From: Priestia taiwanensis
Lineage (GTDB): Bacteria; Bacillota; Bacilli; Bacillales; Bacillaceae_G
Assembly (NCBI RefSeq): GCF_014638355.1
Contig: NZ_BMFK01000005.1
Coordinates: 121,332 to 185,331 of the forward strand
Direction of reading: 5' to 3'
DNA: 64,000 nt
Positions 37,583 to 47,667 of this stretch are shown piece by piece. Position 1 is the stretch's first letter; each line of letters opens with the position of its first letter. Made by a program: the position numbers and the translations under genes. The notes under the pieces were generated by a model. That model was not told the DNA's origin. It saw only the letters and a list, made by a program, of their open reading frames with translations, and ran no database searches.

Positions 37583-38029
37583 TTAAATTTCTGTAACATG
37601 TACTTTAACAGTCGCTGTTACTTCTTGATGTAATTTCACAGGAACATTACGGTATCCTAATGCACGAATAGCGTCTGCCATTTCGAATTTACGTTTATCA
37701 ATTTTAATGCCGTGTACTTTATTTAATTCATCTGCAATTTGTTTCGTTGTAATTGAACCAAATAGGCGACCGCCTTCACCAGACTTTGCTTTTAATTCAA
37801 TTGTTAGTGTTTCTAATTTTTCTTTTAATTTCTTGCAGTTCTCTAATTCTAATGCTGCTTCTTTCGCAACAGATTTTTGTTGTCCTTCTAACGCTTTTAC
37901 ATTTCCATTTGTAGCTTCTACAGCTAAGCCTTGCTTAATTAAGAAGTTTTGTGCATAACCATCTGCAACGTTTTTAACTTCTCCTTTTTTCCCTCTACCT
38001 TTTACGTCTTTTAGAAAAATAACTTTCAT
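37583..38029 (-). CDS. rplI: 50S ribosomal protein L9
   Basis: A 148-residue large-subunit protein with the usual two globular domains joined by a long helix. The N-terminal rRNA-binding domain [20 protein letters not shown] is near-invariant, the helix spans about residues 40-75, and the C-terminal domain holds [16 protein letters not shown]. It overlaps gdpP by 4 bases (ATGA-type), so translation is coupled. Confidence 0.97.
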   Translation of the reverse strand: MKVIFLKDVKGRGKKGEVKNVADGYAQNFLIKQGLAVEATNGNVKALEGQQKSVAKEAALELENCKKLKEKLETLTIELKAKSGEGGRLFGSITTKQIADELNKVHGIKIDKRKFEMADAIRALGYRNVPVKLHQEVTATVKVHVTEI

Positions 38030-39993
38030 CCTCTTCTTCCTCCTTCAAAATATTCATCAATAGCAGTATGCAACATCTGCTCTGCTTCTTCTACTGAGAT
38101 ATCACTTATTTGGGTTGCTGCATTTGTAAGGTGACCGCCACCGTTCAATGCCTCCATTATTAACTGGACGTTCACATCACCTAATGAACGACTACTAATG
38201 CTTATATTTCCTGCATCACGTTTGGCAATGACGAAGGATGCAACGACACCTGTCATCGTTAACAATGTGTCTGCAGCTTGGGCGATAAGTACTTGCGATG
38301 CACTATTTGTTGTCTTGGCAATCGCAATACCTTCTCGATAGAAATAAGCATGTTCCATTAAACTTGCCCGTTGTAAATAACTCTCTAAATCTTCCTTTAA
38401 TAGCTTTTGAACAAGAATTGTATCTGCCCCGTGTGAACGTAAATAAGAAGCTGCGTCAAACGTTCTTGCTCCCGTTCGGAACGTAAAGCTCTTTGTGTCT
38501 ACAATAATTCCAGCTAGAAGTGCTGTTGATTCTAACATTGTGAGCTTTGAACGCTTCGGCTGATACTCCAGTAATTCTGTAACTAGCTCACACGTAGAAG
38601 ATGCGTACGGTTCCATATACACAAGTAATGGATCTTCAATGAATTCTTCACCACGACGATGATGATCAATAACAATAACATTTTCTATCTTCTTTAACAA
38701 TTTCTCTTCAATTACCATGGAAGGTTTATGCGTATCGACAATAACGAGTAACGTGTCTTCTTTCACCATCTCAAGCGCCTTCTCAGGACGAATAACATGT
38801 TGCCACAACGAAGAATTTGTCTTAATTTCTCCCATTAAGCGTTTAACACCTTTATCTAAATCTTTCTCATCAATAACAATATATCCTTCTTTTTGATTTA
38901 ATTGTGCTATCTTTAAAATTCCAATAGCAGCACCGATAGCGTCCATATCAGGAGACTTGTGTCCCATAATTAGTACTTTATCGCTATCTAAAATTAAATC
39001 CTTCAATGCATGGGAGATAACCCTTGCGCGTACTCGTGTACGTTTTTCGACAGGGTTTGTTTTACCTCCGTAAAATTTCACTTTCCCTGACATTTGTTTA
39101 ATTGCCACTTGATCTCCACCTCGACCTAGCGCCAAATCTAAACTAGATTGGGCAAGTGTTCCAAGCTCTGGTAACGAGTAATCACCCGCTCCAATTCCAA
39201 TACTTAATGTAAGAGGAACCCCTTGCTTCCCTGTTAGTTCTCTTACTTCATCTAAAATGCCAAATTTACGTTGCTCTAACTGTGCTAATATACTCGCATC
39301 TAATACAGCATAATAACGGTCAGATGCAGCTCGTTTCAAAAATAGGCCATTTTCTAAAGCCCATTTGTTTAACGATGATGTTACTAAGCTTGTCATCGTC
39401 ATTCTTGCTTGGTCATCTAATCCTTGCGTCACCTCATCGTAATTATCTAATAGAATAACCGCGATTACAGTGCGTTGTTCCTCGTATAACTTCTCAATTT
39501 GCGTTTGTTCCGTCACATCGAAGAAATACATTAAGCGTTCACTTCGCCTAATTGTCACTTTAAATTTACGATTTCGAATTGTAATAATATCATCTTTTGC
39601 TTCCTGTTTAATAAAAGGTAATAAGTTTTCTGATAAATCGAATAAGTGACTACCTATCAAGGTATCTTTCTCAAAGTATGAAGTAAAATAAGGGTTCGCC
39701 CATTCTACCTCATATTCATTATTAAATAGTAAAATTCCGATTGGCATTTCTGTAAATACTTCTGTATTGACCGTCTCAATCCGCTCATGCATATTCGTTA
39801 TGTATAAGTCTATCTTTTTTCTAAATTGCCACATATAACGACAAAAGAAGAAAAGGAAAACAATGAACATAACAAAAAAGATACTACTTACCCATACATT
39901 TATACGCATCGTATACATAAGTAAAGCAGCGACTAAGACAGACAATACAACTATAAAAGAAAGAAACGTGTGCTTCTTATCAAAATTAGGCAT
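38026..39993 (-). CDS. gdpP: Cyclic-di-AMP phosphodiesterase GdpP
   Basis: A 655-residue membrane protein that degrades c-di-AMP. Two membrane helices (about residues 10-30 and 33-52), a PAS-like domain (about 80-150), a degenerate GGDEF domain (about 170-300) and a DHH/DHHA1 phosphodiesterase module follow. DHH motifs are [12 protein letters not shown] (about 345), VDTHKP (about 420) and [10 protein letters not shown] (about 445); the DHHA1 motif is [12 protein letters not shown] (about 600). c-di-AMP level affects potassium balance, cell-wall stress and beta-lactam tolerance. In B. subtilis yybS precedes it; here about 400 non-coding bases do. Confidence 0.96.
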   Translation of the reverse strand: MPNFDKKHTFLSFIVVLSVLVAALLMYTMRINVWVSSIFFVMFIVFLFFFCRYMWQFRKKIDLYITNMHERIETVNTEVFTEMPIGILLFNNEYEVEWANPYFTSYFEKDTLIGSHLFDLSENLLPFIKQEAKDDIITIRNRKFKVTIRRSERLMYFFDVTEQTQIEKLYEEQRTVIAVILLDNYDEVTQGLDDQARMTMTSLVTSSLNKWALENGLFLKRAASDRYYAVLDASILAQLEQRKFGILDEVRELTGKQGVPLTLSIGIGAGDYSLPELGTLAQSSLDLALGRGGDQVAIKQMSGKVKFYGGKTNPVEKRTRVRARVISHALKDLILDSDKVLIMGHKSPDMDAIGAAIGILKIAQLNQKEGYIVIDEKDLDKGVKRLMGEIKTNSSLWQHVIRPEKALEMVKEDTLLVIVDTHKPSMVIEEKLLKKIENVIVIDHHRRGEEFIEDPLLVYMEPYASSTCELVTELLEYQPKRSKLTMLESTALLAGIIVDTKSFTFRTGARTFDAASYLRSHGADTILVQKLLKEDLESYLQRASLMEHAYFYREGIAIAKTTNSASQVLIAQAADTLLTMTGVVASFVIAKRDAGNISISSRSLGDVNVQLIMEALNGGGHLTNAATQISDISVEEAEQMLHTAIDEYFEGGRRG

Positions 39994-40358
39994 ATCGTCA
40001 GCTCCCAGAAAAAACTGTTCACAAATAAAAATGTATAATACTTTCTCTTCTTGTAAACATAATGATAGTACATAAACCTTTCCCTAAACAAATGGCTTGT
40101 ATTCCTTATCATACCATAAAACAAAAAGTAGAAGAAGGGCGCTCATACTTCCCCCTGGTTCTCTATCTATTTTTACGCTAGCTATTAGTAGTCTATTACA
40201 AAGGAAAAGAGCAGCTATACAAAGATTCTAAAAAAACTTTCCTACAATTAATACGAATCATATTGTATTACTACTCAACACTTTTCTTTATTTATTTGTT
40301 CTTTCTTGGATATAGGTTATACAAGCATATCTGTCCTATCCCTTTCAAACATAAAAAA
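39994..40358. other. Non-coding region where yybS is expected
   Basis: No convincing gene. On the minus strand a promoter-like TATGATAAG lies about 120 bases before gdpP. A tiny frame of 20 codons starting MSALLLLFVLWY after AGGGGGAAGT could be a leader or gene remnant, but is too short to call. Confidence 0.4.
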
Positions 40359-40384
40359 ACACAGTAGAATAAATTCTACTGTGT
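40359..40384 (-). terminator. Terminator of the rpsF-ssb-rpsR operon
   Basis: ACACAGTAGAAT with ATTCTACTGTGT, minimal loop, then seven T on the minus strand. Confidence 0.92.
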
Positions 40385-40392
40385 CCCCTGCA

Positions 40393-40629
40393 TTATTCAC
40401 CAACGTATGGTAATAAAGCCATTTGACGAGAGCGTTTGATCGCAATCGTTAACTTACGTTGATATTTTGCGCTAGTACCAGTCACACGACGAGGTAAGAT
40501 TTTACCACGCTCAGAAACAAAACGTTTTAAAAGATCTGTATCTTTGTAATCGATGTGATTGATTCCGTTAGCTGTAAAGAAACAAACTTTACGACGTTTA
40601 GCACGTCCACCTTTACGTCCGAAAGCCAT
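40393..40629 (-). CDS. rpsR: 30S ribosomal protein S18
   Basis: A 78-residue small-subunit protein. [38 protein letters not shown] and [15 protein letters not shown] are typical. It forms a pair with S6 on 16S rRNA. I place the start at ATG 40629, which follows GGAGGG; an in-frame start at 40644 overlaps that ribosome site. It is the last gene of the rpsF-ssb-rpsR operon. Confidence 0.97.
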   Translation of the reverse strand: MAFGRKGGRAKRRKVCFFTANGINHIDYKDTDLLKRFVSERGKILPRRVTGTSAKYQRKLTIAIKRSRQMALLPYVGE

Positions 40630-40693
40630 TTGATTTCCCTCCACTCTGTTTTGTATTTTAATCGTTCTTATATTTATATACGCTATTTATCCA

Positions 40694-41209
40694 TTAAAAT
40701 GGTAAGTCATCATCCGAGATATCGATTGTCTTCCCTGCATTCGCAAAAGGATCCTCGTTTCCACGAGAGAAACCTTGATTGTTTGCAGGCGCCTCAAATG
40801 GATTTCGTTGTGGCTGGCTTTGGCCATACCCACCGAAATCTTGAGGAGGTGGACTGAATGATGAACCACGTTGCTCGCCACCCGATGAATTTCTAGGCTC
40901 TAAGAATTGAACGCTATCTGCGATTACCTCTGTCATGAATACACGCTTTCCATCTTGTCCTTCAAAACTACTTGTTTGAATACGACCTTCTACGCCCGCT
41001 AAGCTACCTTTCTTAAGATAGTTCGCTACGTTTTCAGCTGGTTTACGCCAAACAACACAGTTAATAAAATCTGCTTCACGCTCACCTTGTTGGTTACTAA
41101 ATGTACGGTTTACAGCTAATGTAAAACGACTTACAGCAATACCACTTGGTGTATACTTCAATTCTGGATCCTTCGTTAATCGACCAACTAGTACAACACG
41201 GTTAATCAT
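40694..41209 (-). CDS. ssb: Single-stranded DNA-binding protein
   Basis: A 171-residue protein with an N-terminal OB fold ([41 protein letters not shown]) over residues 1-110. A disordered Gly/Gln/Pro-rich linker (about 112-160) leads to the acidic tip DISDDDLPF that recruits replication and repair partners. It sits between the S6 and S18 genes, the standard arrangement, and is co-transcribed with them. Confidence 0.97.
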   Translation of the reverse strand: MINRVVLVGRLTKDPELKYTPSGIAVSRFTLAVNRTFSNQQGEREADFINCVVWRKPAENVANYLKKGSLAGVEGRIQTSSFEGQDGKRVFMTEVIADSVQFLEPRNSSGGEQRGSSFSPPPQDFGGYGQSQPQRNPFEAPANNQGFSRGNEDPFANAGKTIDISDDDLPF

Positions 41210-41251
41210 TTGGTCCTCTCCTCCTTACTTAATGGATATCTTATTTTTGTC

Positions 41252-41539
41252 TTACGCTTCGTTCTTAACAACGATGTGGCGAATGATATCTTCGCTGATC
41301 TTTGCTAAACGATCGAATTCTTGAACCGCTTCTGGGTTAGCATTAACATCTACTAACATATAGAAACCGTCACGGAAGTCGTTGATTTCGTAAGCTAAAC
41401 GACGCTTACCCCACTCTTTTACTTCAGTGATTTCAGCACCTTGTTCAGTTAGAATGTTGTTGAAACGCTCTACTAATGCTTTCTTAGCTTCATCTTCAAT
41501 GTTCGGACGAATGATGTACATAACTTCGTACTTTCTCAT
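41252..41539 (-). CDS. rpsF: 30S ribosomal protein S6
   Basis: A 95-residue small-subunit protein with a ferredoxin-like fold; [33 protein letters not shown] and [11 protein letters not shown] are typical. It pairs with S18. It is the first gene of the operon and its leader has a candidate S6:S18 autoregulatory stem. ATG follows AAAGGAGGTGA. Confidence 0.97.
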   Translation of the reverse strand: MRKYEVMYIIRPNIEDEAKKALVERFNNILTEQGAEITEVKEWGKRRLAYEINDFRDGFYMLVDVNANPEAVQEFDRLAKISEDIIRHIVVKNEA

Positions 41540-41544
41540 CTCAC

Positions 41545-41615
41545 TGTCACCTCCTTTTGGACTAAACGGCCCTTAATGGGCAAGGAGCAATTATGTTAAT
41601 TACTCACGAGTCTAG
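41545..41615 (-). promoter_or_regulatory. Candidate rpsF leader (S6:S18-binding) structure
   Basis: Between the transcription start and the ribosome site, the minus strand forms a GCCC-ATTA-GGGC stem followed by CCG, similar to the mRNA motif by which the S6:S18 complex represses rpsF operons in many bacteria. Confidence 0.5.
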
Positions 41616-41644
41616 ATTATATCATAGAGATTTGATGGAAGCAA
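41616..41644 (-). promoter_or_regulatory. Promoter of the rpsF-ssb-rpsR operon
   Basis: TTGCTT (41644-41639), 17 bases, TATAAT (41621-41616) on the minus strand. Confidence 0.8.
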
Positions 41645-41720
41645 GTATACAAAATCACATAATCACTTCTAATAGTCACTTTAAAATTAATATTTAAGTA
41701 TAGTTTTTTCACCTTATACA

Positions 41721-41751
41721 AAAAGAGGTGTATTATAAATACACCTCTTTT
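41721..41751 (-). terminator. Terminator of ychF
   Basis: AAAAGAGGTGTAT with ATACACCTCTTTT, 5-base loop. Confidence 0.92.
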
Positions 41752-41820
41752 CTTCATTATATCCATGTACAAAGTACCCTAATCTGTCTACACAGATACT
41801 TCTTTTAGTAAATAATAATC

Positions 41821-42921
41821 TTATACGTTGAAGCGGAAGTGCATAACATCGCCATCTTTTACGATGTATTCTTTTCCTTCTAAACGGACTTTTCCAGCTT
41901 CTTTCGCTGTATTCATATTACCAGCAACTAATAAGTCTTCATATGCTACTGTTTCTGCACGAATAAATCCACGCTCGAAATCAGTATGAATAACACCCGC
42001 ACATTGTGGTGCTTTCATGCCTTGGCGGAATGTCCATGCACGTACTTCTTGTACACCAGCTGTGAAATATGTTGCTAGTCCAAGCAATGAGTAAGCCGCA
42101 CGAATTAACTGATCTAAGCCAGACTCTTCAATTCCTAATTCTTCTAAGAATGATTTCTTCTCTTCTTCGTCTAATTCCGCAATTTCTGATTCGATTTTTG
42201 CACATACAACAATTACTTCTGCATTATCTTCTTCTGCAAATGCACGTACTTTTTGTACATATTCATTATCAGAAGGATCCAATACATCTTCCTCGCTCAC
42301 GTTAGCTACATAAAGCATTGGCTTAATTGTTAGTAGGTGTAGACCTTTTACAATGCGCATTTGCTCTTCTGTAAATTCAACCGTACGAGCAGGCATATTA
42401 TTCTCAAATGCTTCTTTTAATTTCACTAAAATTTCATGCTCATATACTGCTTCTTTGTCTTTTTGACGCGCTAATTTACCCACGCGATCAATACGCTTAT
42501 CTACTGACTCTAAGTCCGCTAAAATAAGCTCTAAGTTAATTGTTTCGATATCTGAAAGTGGATCTACTTTTCCATCTACGTGTGTAATATTCTCATCATC
42601 AAAACAACGTACTACTTGACAGATTGCGTCTACTTGACGAATGTGAGAAAGGAATTTATTCCCTAATCCTTCACCTTTACTTGCACCTTTTACAATTCCA
42701 GCGATATCTGTAAATTCAAATGTTGTTGGAACTGTCTTTTTTGGTTGTACAAGTTCTGTTAATTTATTTAATCGTACGTCTGGAACTGCTACAACTCCAA
42801 CGTTCGGCTCAATTGTACAGAATGGATAGTTTGCAGATTCAGCACCTGCTTGTGTAATAGCATTAAATAATGTTGACTTTCCAACGTTCGGTAAACCAAC
42901 GATTCCAGCAGTTAAAGCCAT
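41821..42921 (-). CDS. ychF: Redox-regulated ATPase/GTPase YchF
   Basis: A 366-residue Obg-family nucleotide-binding protein, ATP-preferring, associated with ribosomes and oxidative stress response. G1 GLPNVGKSTLFNAI lies at residues 8-21, the switch-region motif FTDIAGIVKGASKGEGLGNKF at about 65-85, and a G4-equivalent NVSEED near 205. The coiled-coil spans about 130-190 and the C-terminal TGS-like domain about 280-366. Start ATG at 42921 follows GGAGTG; a frame 6 codons longer lacks its own site. Confidence 0.96.
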   Translation of the reverse strand: MALTAGIVGLPNVGKSTLFNAITQAGAESANYPFCTIEPNVGVVAVPDVRLNKLTELVQPKKTVPTTFEFTDIAGIVKGASKGEGLGNKFLSHIRQVDAICQVVRCFDDENITHVDGKVDPLSDIETINLELILADLESVDKRIDRVGKLARQKDKEAVYEHEILVKLKEAFENNMPARTVEFTEEQMRIVKGLHLLTIKPMLYVANVSEEDVLDPSDNEYVQKVRAFAEEDNAEVIVVCAKIESEIAELDEEEKKSFLEELGIEESGLDQLIRAAYSLLGLATYFTAGVQEVRAWTFRQGMKAPQCAGVIHTDFERGFIRAETVAYEDLLVAGNMNTAKEAGKVRLEGKEYIVKDGDVMHFRFNV

Positions 42922-43032
42922 GTTTTCTTCACTCCTCACGAATACTCTTCAATCTTACACAATTATAGAGAGATTAACGAAAAAGTGCAACATATGAAGG
43001 TAACTCTCTTCTTTCTTACATTGTGCTTATAT

Positions 43033-43070
43033 AAAGAAAATGGCTCCTTAGTATAGGAGCCATTTTCTTT
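43033..43070 (-). terminator. Terminator of the mscS-DUF951 operon
   Basis: AAAGAAAATGGCTCC pairs with GGAGCCATTTTCTTT, 8-base loop, overlapping the stop codon region. Confidence 0.92.
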
Positions 43071-43266
43071 ATTCTTCATGCTTTACAAGTACTTTCTTGA
43101 TTTTACGAGCGAACTCTCTTCGCGGGAGCATAACACTATGTGAGCATCCTTCGCATTTAATACGGACATCCATTCCCATTCGGATAATTTTCCAACGATT
43201 TACTCCACAAGGATGTGCTTTTTTCATTTCCACAACATCGTGTAGACCAAATTCTTTTGCTTCCAT
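43069..43266 (-). CDS. DUF951 family small protein
   Basis: A 65-residue protein with MEAKEFGLHDVVEMKKAHPCG, then NRWKIIRMGMDVRIKCEGCSHSVMLPRREF, the conserved DUF951 pattern with three cysteines (HPCG, KCEGC) that may bind zinc. Its function is unknown; it resembles YyzM of B. subtilis, which has a similar location. The ATG at 43266 begins 1 base after the upstream mscS stop codon, so the two are coupled. Confidence 0.9.
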   Translation of the reverse strand: MEAKEFGLHDVVEMKKAHPCGVNRWKIIRMGMDVRIKCEGCSHSVMLPRREFARKIKKVLVKHEE

Positions 43267-43267
43267 C

Positions 43268-44209
43268 TTAGCCTCGAGCCCTCCCTTTTTGTTCCTCTCC
43301 AATTGGTACCTCTGCTTGTTTATTTAAGAAAACCATATGTGGATATGGAATTTCAATACCTTTTTGATCAAGACGCATTTTAATTTCTCTACGTAAATCC
43401 CTTGCAATAATATTATGCTTCATCGCCTTTACTTCTGATGTCACACGCAGAACTACTTCACTACCACCGAACATTTGAACACCTAACAATTGAGGCTTCT
43501 CTACCATGTCTTCATATTTATGTGGAAGCTCTTCTAATAGTGCCTCAATAACAGATTCTACGTACTTAATATCACTTTCATAGGAAACACTTACATCTAC
43601 AATTGCTACACTATTCGTACGAGAGAAGTTTGTAACAGAAAGAATTGAACCATTCGGTAAAATATGCACTTCTCCTGTAAAGCTTTTCAAACGTGTTGTT
43701 CGCAAACCAATTTCTTGAATGAATCCTTCAAATTGACCAATTCGAACATAGTCACCTACTGAAAACTGATCTTCTAACAAAATAAAGAATCCTGTAATAA
43801 TATCTTTGACTAAGTTTTGTGCACCGAAACCTACAGCTAAACCAACAACCCCTGCCCCGGCAAGAACAGATGTAATTGGAACATTCAATGCTTCTAATGA
43901 TGCGATAATGACAATAAAGTTCACCACATACACAAGCACACTCTCTACTAGCTTCATTAACGTTAGCGTTCGTTGATTTCCATATTTCTCATTTGCACCA
44001 CTATTCATTTTAAAGAACTTACGAATAACCTTCTTTAAAATCGTCGTTACAATGAAAGCAATTAATAAAACAATCAAAATATCTAATAGCTTTGCACCTA
44101 ATCCTAACCAAAATCCTTCACTAAAAAGTTTATCTTTTGTTTGCTCGATGACCGAACTAGTTGGTGCCGTTGTTAGTTGTAAATCATTGTACTTACTAAG
44201 ATTAAACAT
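43268..44209 (-). CDS. MscS-family mechanosensitive ion channel
   Basis: A 313-residue membrane protein. About three membrane helices lie at residues 38-60, 85-105 and 112-150, the last being the pore-lining helix rich in Gly/Ala (SVLAGAGVVGLAVGFGAQNLVKD, residues about 117-139). The beta domain (FSVGDYVRIGQFEGFIQEIGLR) and the alpha/beta cytoplasmic cage follow. It probably releases solutes on hypo-osmotic shock. ATG at 44209 follows GGGGAGGATTG. It is divergent from yyaC. Confidence 0.95.
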   Translation of the reverse strand: MFNLSKYNDLQLTTAPTSSVIEQTKDKLFSEGFWLGLGAKLLDILIVLLIAFIVTTILKKVIRKFFKMNSGANEKYGNQRTLTLMKLVESVLVYVVNFIVIIASLEALNVPITSVLAGAGVVGLAVGFGAQNLVKDIITGFFILLEDQFSVGDYVRIGQFEGFIQEIGLRTTRLKSFTGEVHILPNGSILSVTNFSRTNSVAIVDVSVSYESDIKYVESVIEALLEELPHKYEDMVEKPQLLGVQMFGGSEVVLRVTSEVKAMKHNIIARDLRREIKMRLDQKGIEIPYPHMVFLNKQAEVPIGEEQKGRARG

Positions 44210-44363
44210 CTCACAATCCTCCCCTTTTCTTCCTTTACCATGTATCCTCTATACTAGCTTGTTCGTTTTTGTCATTTTATGTTTATCCAATATATGTATA
44301 AAAAAAGTTTTTTTACATATACTGCTTACTATAATACTACTTTTATATAGTAGGAGGTATAAA

Positions 44364-44963
44364 TTGAACCTACGAAATTTCCGTTTCAAACTCCCAATCT
44401 TTGATATGTCGGCCATTCATTATGAAAATATTAATGCGACACGTACCATTCAGGAAACACTTCAAGCATTTATCTCTCCTTTTGTTGGACAACCTCTCGT
44501 TCTTGTCTGTATCGGTACAGATCGTTCAACCGGTGACTGTTTAGGCCCTTTAATTGGGACGAAGCTAATAGAGAAATCCATTTCTAATTTCCATGTATTC
44601 GGGACATTAGAAAATCCTGTACATGCCCTTAATTTAGTAGAAACAGTAGAAGATATCAAGAGTAAATTTCATCATCCGTTTATTATTGGAATTGATGCTT
44701 GCCTAGGTAATATACGTAATATAGGAAATATTACCATCGGAAAGGGTCCTGTAAAACCAGGTGCTGCGGTAAAGAAAGATTTACCAGAAGTAGGCAACAT
44801 ACACATTACTGGCACTGTTAACATTAGCGGTTTCATGGAATTTGCCGTCCTTCAAAACACACGGTTAAATACCGTTATGAAGATGGCGGAAGTAATTGCA
44901 AGTGGCATTCGTAAAGTAGACATAGAACTACAACAAGACGTATTTCGAATAGATAAAAAATAG
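44364..44963 (+). CDS. yyaC: Sporulation protein YyaC (GPR-related)
   Basis: A 199-residue member of the YyaC/DUF1256 family, related to the spore protease GPR. LVCIGTDRSTGDCLGPLIGT (about residues 48-67) and HPFIIGIDACLGN (about 103-115) are hallmark stretches. Exact activity unknown; expression in the forespore is known in B. subtilis. The start is a TTG at 44364 preceded by TAGGAGG at 6 bases; the frame is open much further upstream but without a ribosome site. It converges on parB. Confidence 0.9.
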   Translation: MNLRNFRFKLPIFDMSAIHYENINATRTIQETLQAFISPFVGQPLVLVCIGTDRSTGDCLGPLIGTKLIEKSISNFHVFGTLENPVHALNLVETVEDIKSKFHHPFIIGIDACLGNIRNIGNITIGKGPVKPGAAVKKDLPEVGNIHITGTVNISGFMEFAVLQNTRLNTVMKMAEVIASGIRKVDIELQQDVFRIDKK

Positions 44964-44989
44964 ACCATTCACCAAAACGGATGGTCTAT
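44960..44989. terminator. Bidirectional terminator between yyaC and parB
   Basis: ATAGACCATTC pairs with GGATGGTCTAT, 8-base loop, between convergent genes. Confidence 0.85.
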
Positions 44990-45837
44990 TCTTCATGCTT
45001 ATCTAATAATTCTAAAATACGATTTAAATCTTCCTTATTGAAAAATTGAATTTCAATTTTTCCGCGTTCATTCTTTTCTTTAATTGTTACAGCTGTTCCG
45101 AAACGTTCCGTCAACACATCTTCATATTCTTGATAGAAAATATTTTTCTTTTGTTTCAGTGTGGATGTTTCACGTGAAACATTCTTATTCAATTCTTGTA
45201 CAAGTTGCTCCACTTGTCTTACGTTTAATTGTTCTTTTTTAATTTTCTCTACTATGGCCATAATATGTTCTTTATTTTTCACACCTAATAACGTTCTACC
45301 ATGTGCCATTGACAACTCACTAGTTGTAATCATTTCTTGTACACGTGATGGCAATGTTAGTAGACGTACATAGTTAGCAATATGAGGGCGACTTTTCCCT
45401 AAACGACTAGCTAACTGTTCTTGCGTTAACTCTAATTCACTCATTAACTTGTCATAAGCAATTGCTTCTTCTATTGGTGTTAAATCTTCACGTTGCAAGT
45501 TTTCTAACAATGCTAATTCCATCATTTGTTGTTCTGTTAATTTACGTGCTACAGCAGGAATTGTTTTTAATCCAGCCTCTTTTGAAGCACGAAATCTTCG
45601 CTCACCAACGACAATCTCATATCCTTTAATACTTTTACGTACAATAATAGGCTGTAAAACCCCGTGTATGAGAATGGATTGTTTTAATTCTTCAATTGCT
45701 TCTTGTTGAAATACTTTACGCGGTTGATATGGATTAGGTCTTAATTCAGTTAACTTTATCTCTTTCACGAGATCTTCGCTTTGTACTTCTAAGTCAGGAA
45801 AGAACGCATTAATTCCTTTTCCAAGACCTTTAGCCAT
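44986..45837 (-). CDS. parB: Chromosome-partitioning protein ParB (Spo0J)
   Basis: A 283-residue CTP-dependent DNA clamp that loads at parS, spreads and recruits SMC. The N-terminal CTPase domain has NPYQPRKVF (about 36) and VGERRFRASKEAG (about 77), the GERR nucleotide motif. The helix-turn-helix (LTQEQLASRLGKSRPHIANYVRLL, in about 135-158) reads parS, and the C-terminal dimer domain ends at LLDKHEE. It overlaps parA by 8 bases. A perfect parS lies within its own coding sequence. Confidence 0.96.
   Translation of the reverse strand: MAKGLGKGINAFFPDLEVQSEDLVKEIKLTELRPNPYQPRKVFQQEAIEELKQSILIHGVLQPIIVRKSIKGYEIVVGERRFRASKEAGLKTIPAVARKLTEQQMMELALLENLQREDLTPIEEAIAYDKLMSELELTQEQLASRLGKSRPHIANYVRLLTLPSRVQEMITTSELSMAHGRTLLGVKNKEHIMAIVEKIKKEQLNVRQVEQLVQELNKNVSRETSTLKQKKNIFYQEYEDVLTERFGTAVTIKEKNERGKIEIQFFNKEDLNRILELLDKHEE
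45166..45181. promoter_or_regulatory. parS site inside parB
   Basis: Perfect TGTTTCACGTGAAACA. A parS inside spo0J is also present in B. subtilis. Confidence 0.97.
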
Positions 45838-46591
45838 TATTAATCACTTCCTTAGCAAATTCTAAATATAACTCTGCTCCCTTAGACTTTACATCATATG
45901 AAATAATCGGTTTACCATGGCTAGGCGCTTCACTCAATCGAACATTACGAGGAATGATAGAACGATATACTCTATCTTGGAAATATTTTTTCACTTCATC
46001 AATTACTTGGATACCTAGATTTGTTCGTGCATCTAACATGGTAAGTAAGACACCTTGAATCTCTAAGTTTTTATTTAAATGTTTTTGTACAAGTCGTACT
46101 GTATTTAATAATTGACTTAATCCTTCCAGCGCATAATATTCACATTGAACAGGAATAATAATAGAATCTGATGCGGTTAGTGAGTTAATCGTTAACAAGC
46201 CTAACGAAGGAGGACAGTCGACGATAACATAATCATAGTCGCTTCTAATCGCATCTAATGCGCGTTTTAAACGTATTTCTCGTGAAATAGTTGGAACTAG
46301 TTCAATTTCCGCACCAGCTAATTGAATCGTTGCTGGCAACACATATAAATTTTCAAGTGCGGTAGGAAGGATGATCTCGTGTGCTGATACATCCTCTACA
46401 AGCACATCATAAATACATTCTTCTACATCTGCCTTTTCAATTCCCACTCCACTTGTTGCATTTCCTTGTGGATCTATATCAACAAGCAATACTTTTTTTC
46501 CTAAATGAGCAAGGCACGCACCTAAATTCACTGAAGTTGTCGTTTTTCCAACTCCACCTTTTTGATTCGCAATTGATATTACCTTTGCCAT
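45830..46591 (-). CDS. parA: Chromosome-partitioning ATPase ParA (Soj)
   Basis: A 253-residue deviant-Walker ATPase. MAKVISIANQKGGVGKTTTSVNLG carries the deviant Walker A (KGGVGKTT), followed by VDIDPQGNATS (A') and DYVIVDCPPSLG (Walker B). ATP-dependent dimers bind DNA; with ParB it affects origin segregation and, as Soj, DnaA activity and sporulation genes. I start it at ATG 46591; an 8-residue longer form is possible but the shorter N-terminus fits the family. Confidence 0.96.
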   Translation of the reverse strand: MAKVISIANQKGGVGKTTTSVNLGACLAHLGKKVLLVDIDPQGNATSGVGIEKADVEECIYDVLVEDVSAHEIILPTALENLYVLPATIQLAGAEIELVPTISREIRLKRALDAIRSDYDYVIVDCPPSLGLLTINSLTASDSIIIPVQCEYYALEGLSQLLNTVRLVQKHLNKNLEIQGVLLTMLDARTNLGIQVIDEVKKYFQDRVYRSIIPRNVRLSEAPSHGKPIISYDVKSKGAELYLEFAKEVINNG

Positions 46592-46765
46592 GTCTACACC
46601 TACCTTTACCGTCATGATATACTCCCTATTTTATCATGGATTAACTGAAAATATGGAACAATTAGGCGGAATTTGCTTATTTTCTTTCTCTATAAGTGAT
46701 AGGTTCTATTTTCTACGTTCAAAACGACCATAAAAACTGGAGACAACTTTTCCTCATAAAAAATA

Positions 46766-46782
46766 AGCCCTACGAAAGGACT
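46766..46782 (-). terminator. Probable terminator of noc
   Basis: A short AGTCC/GGGCT stem followed by TATTTTTT on the minus strand, adjoining the noc stop codon. Confidence 0.6.
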
Positions 46783-47630
46783 CATTTCTTTGGAATTTTA
46801 ATTGTAATTTGGTAATATTCTTCGTGCTCTTCTTCATTTGAGTCAATTGGTAATCCTGTATTCGATACCATCATTAATGATTCACGAATCGTATTTAAAG
46901 CGATGCGTGTATCTTTACTCACAGCCTTACGACGCGGCTTTTTCGGTTTTGCTGTTTCTTGTAACAACTTCGCAATATAATCTTCTGTTTGCTTTACGTT
47001 CCATTGACGTTCAATAATAGTTTCCAGTGCCTTTGCTTGTTTCTCTGGATCTTTCAGAGGAATAAGCGCACGCGCATGACGCTCTGTTACTTGTTTCTGC
47101 ATAAGCGCCTCTTGAATTTCTACAGGTAGTTTCAATAAACGTAACTTATTTGCGACTGTTGATTGTCCTTTACCAAGTCGTTGTGCTAATGCCTCTTGTG
47201 TTAAATTATGTAGTTTAATTAACTTCTCGTATGCAATTGCTTCTTCTATTGCAGATAACTCTTCTCGTTGAAGATTTTCAATTAATGCAACAGAAGCTGT
47301 TTCTGCGTCATTCATCTCTTTTATAATAGCTGGGATTGTCTCCCATCCAAGCTTTGTAGCTGCTCGGAAACGTCTCTCACCGGCAATGATTTCATACTGA
47401 TTATCTTCATGTTTCCGAACAACAATAGGTTGAATAATCCCATGTGTACGTATTGTTAAAGCAAGTTCATCAATACGTTCATCATTAAATACTGTTCTCG
47501 GTTGATAACGATTTGGAATAATGCTAGAAAGAGAAAGGTTACAAACGTGCTCTTGTGATTCTACTAAACTTGTTTGCTCTTGATTTTCTTTTCCTGACAA
47601 TCCAAAAAAACGGGATAATGTACTCTTCAT
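46782..47630 (-). CDS. noc: Nucleoid occlusion protein Noc
   Basis: A 282-residue ParB paralogue that binds Noc sites, associates with the membrane and stops FtsZ assembling over the nucleoid. An N-terminal amphipathic segment ([16 protein letters not shown]) is the membrane-targeting helix. The CTPase domain has [14 protein letters not shown] and [14 protein letters not shown]; the HTH is at [24 protein letters not shown]. It sits between parA and rsmG as in B. subtilis, which distinguishes it from Spo0J. Confidence 0.95.
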   Translation of the reverse strand: MKSTLSRFFGLSGKENQEQTSLVESQEHVCNLSLSSIIPNRYQPRTVFNDERIDELALTIRTHGIIQPIVVRKHEDNQYEIIAGERRFRAATKLGWETIPAIIKEMNDAETASVALIENLQREELSAIEEAIAYEKLIKLHNLTQEALAQRLGKGQSTVANKLRLLKLPVEIQEALMQKQVTERHARALIPLKDPEKQAKALETIIERQWNVKQTEDYIAKLLQETAKPKKPRRKAVSKDTRIALNTIRESLMMVSNTGLPIDSNEEEHEEYYQITIKIPKK

Positions 47631-47667
47631 CTACCTTCACCACCTTCAATGAATGTCTTTCTATTAT

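Noticed and set aside
44052..44363. N-terminal extension of YyaC in frame with a long open stretch
   Set aside because: The region overlaps the divergent mscS gene and its ribosome site; TAGGAGG before TTG 44364 and family N-terminus fix the start there.
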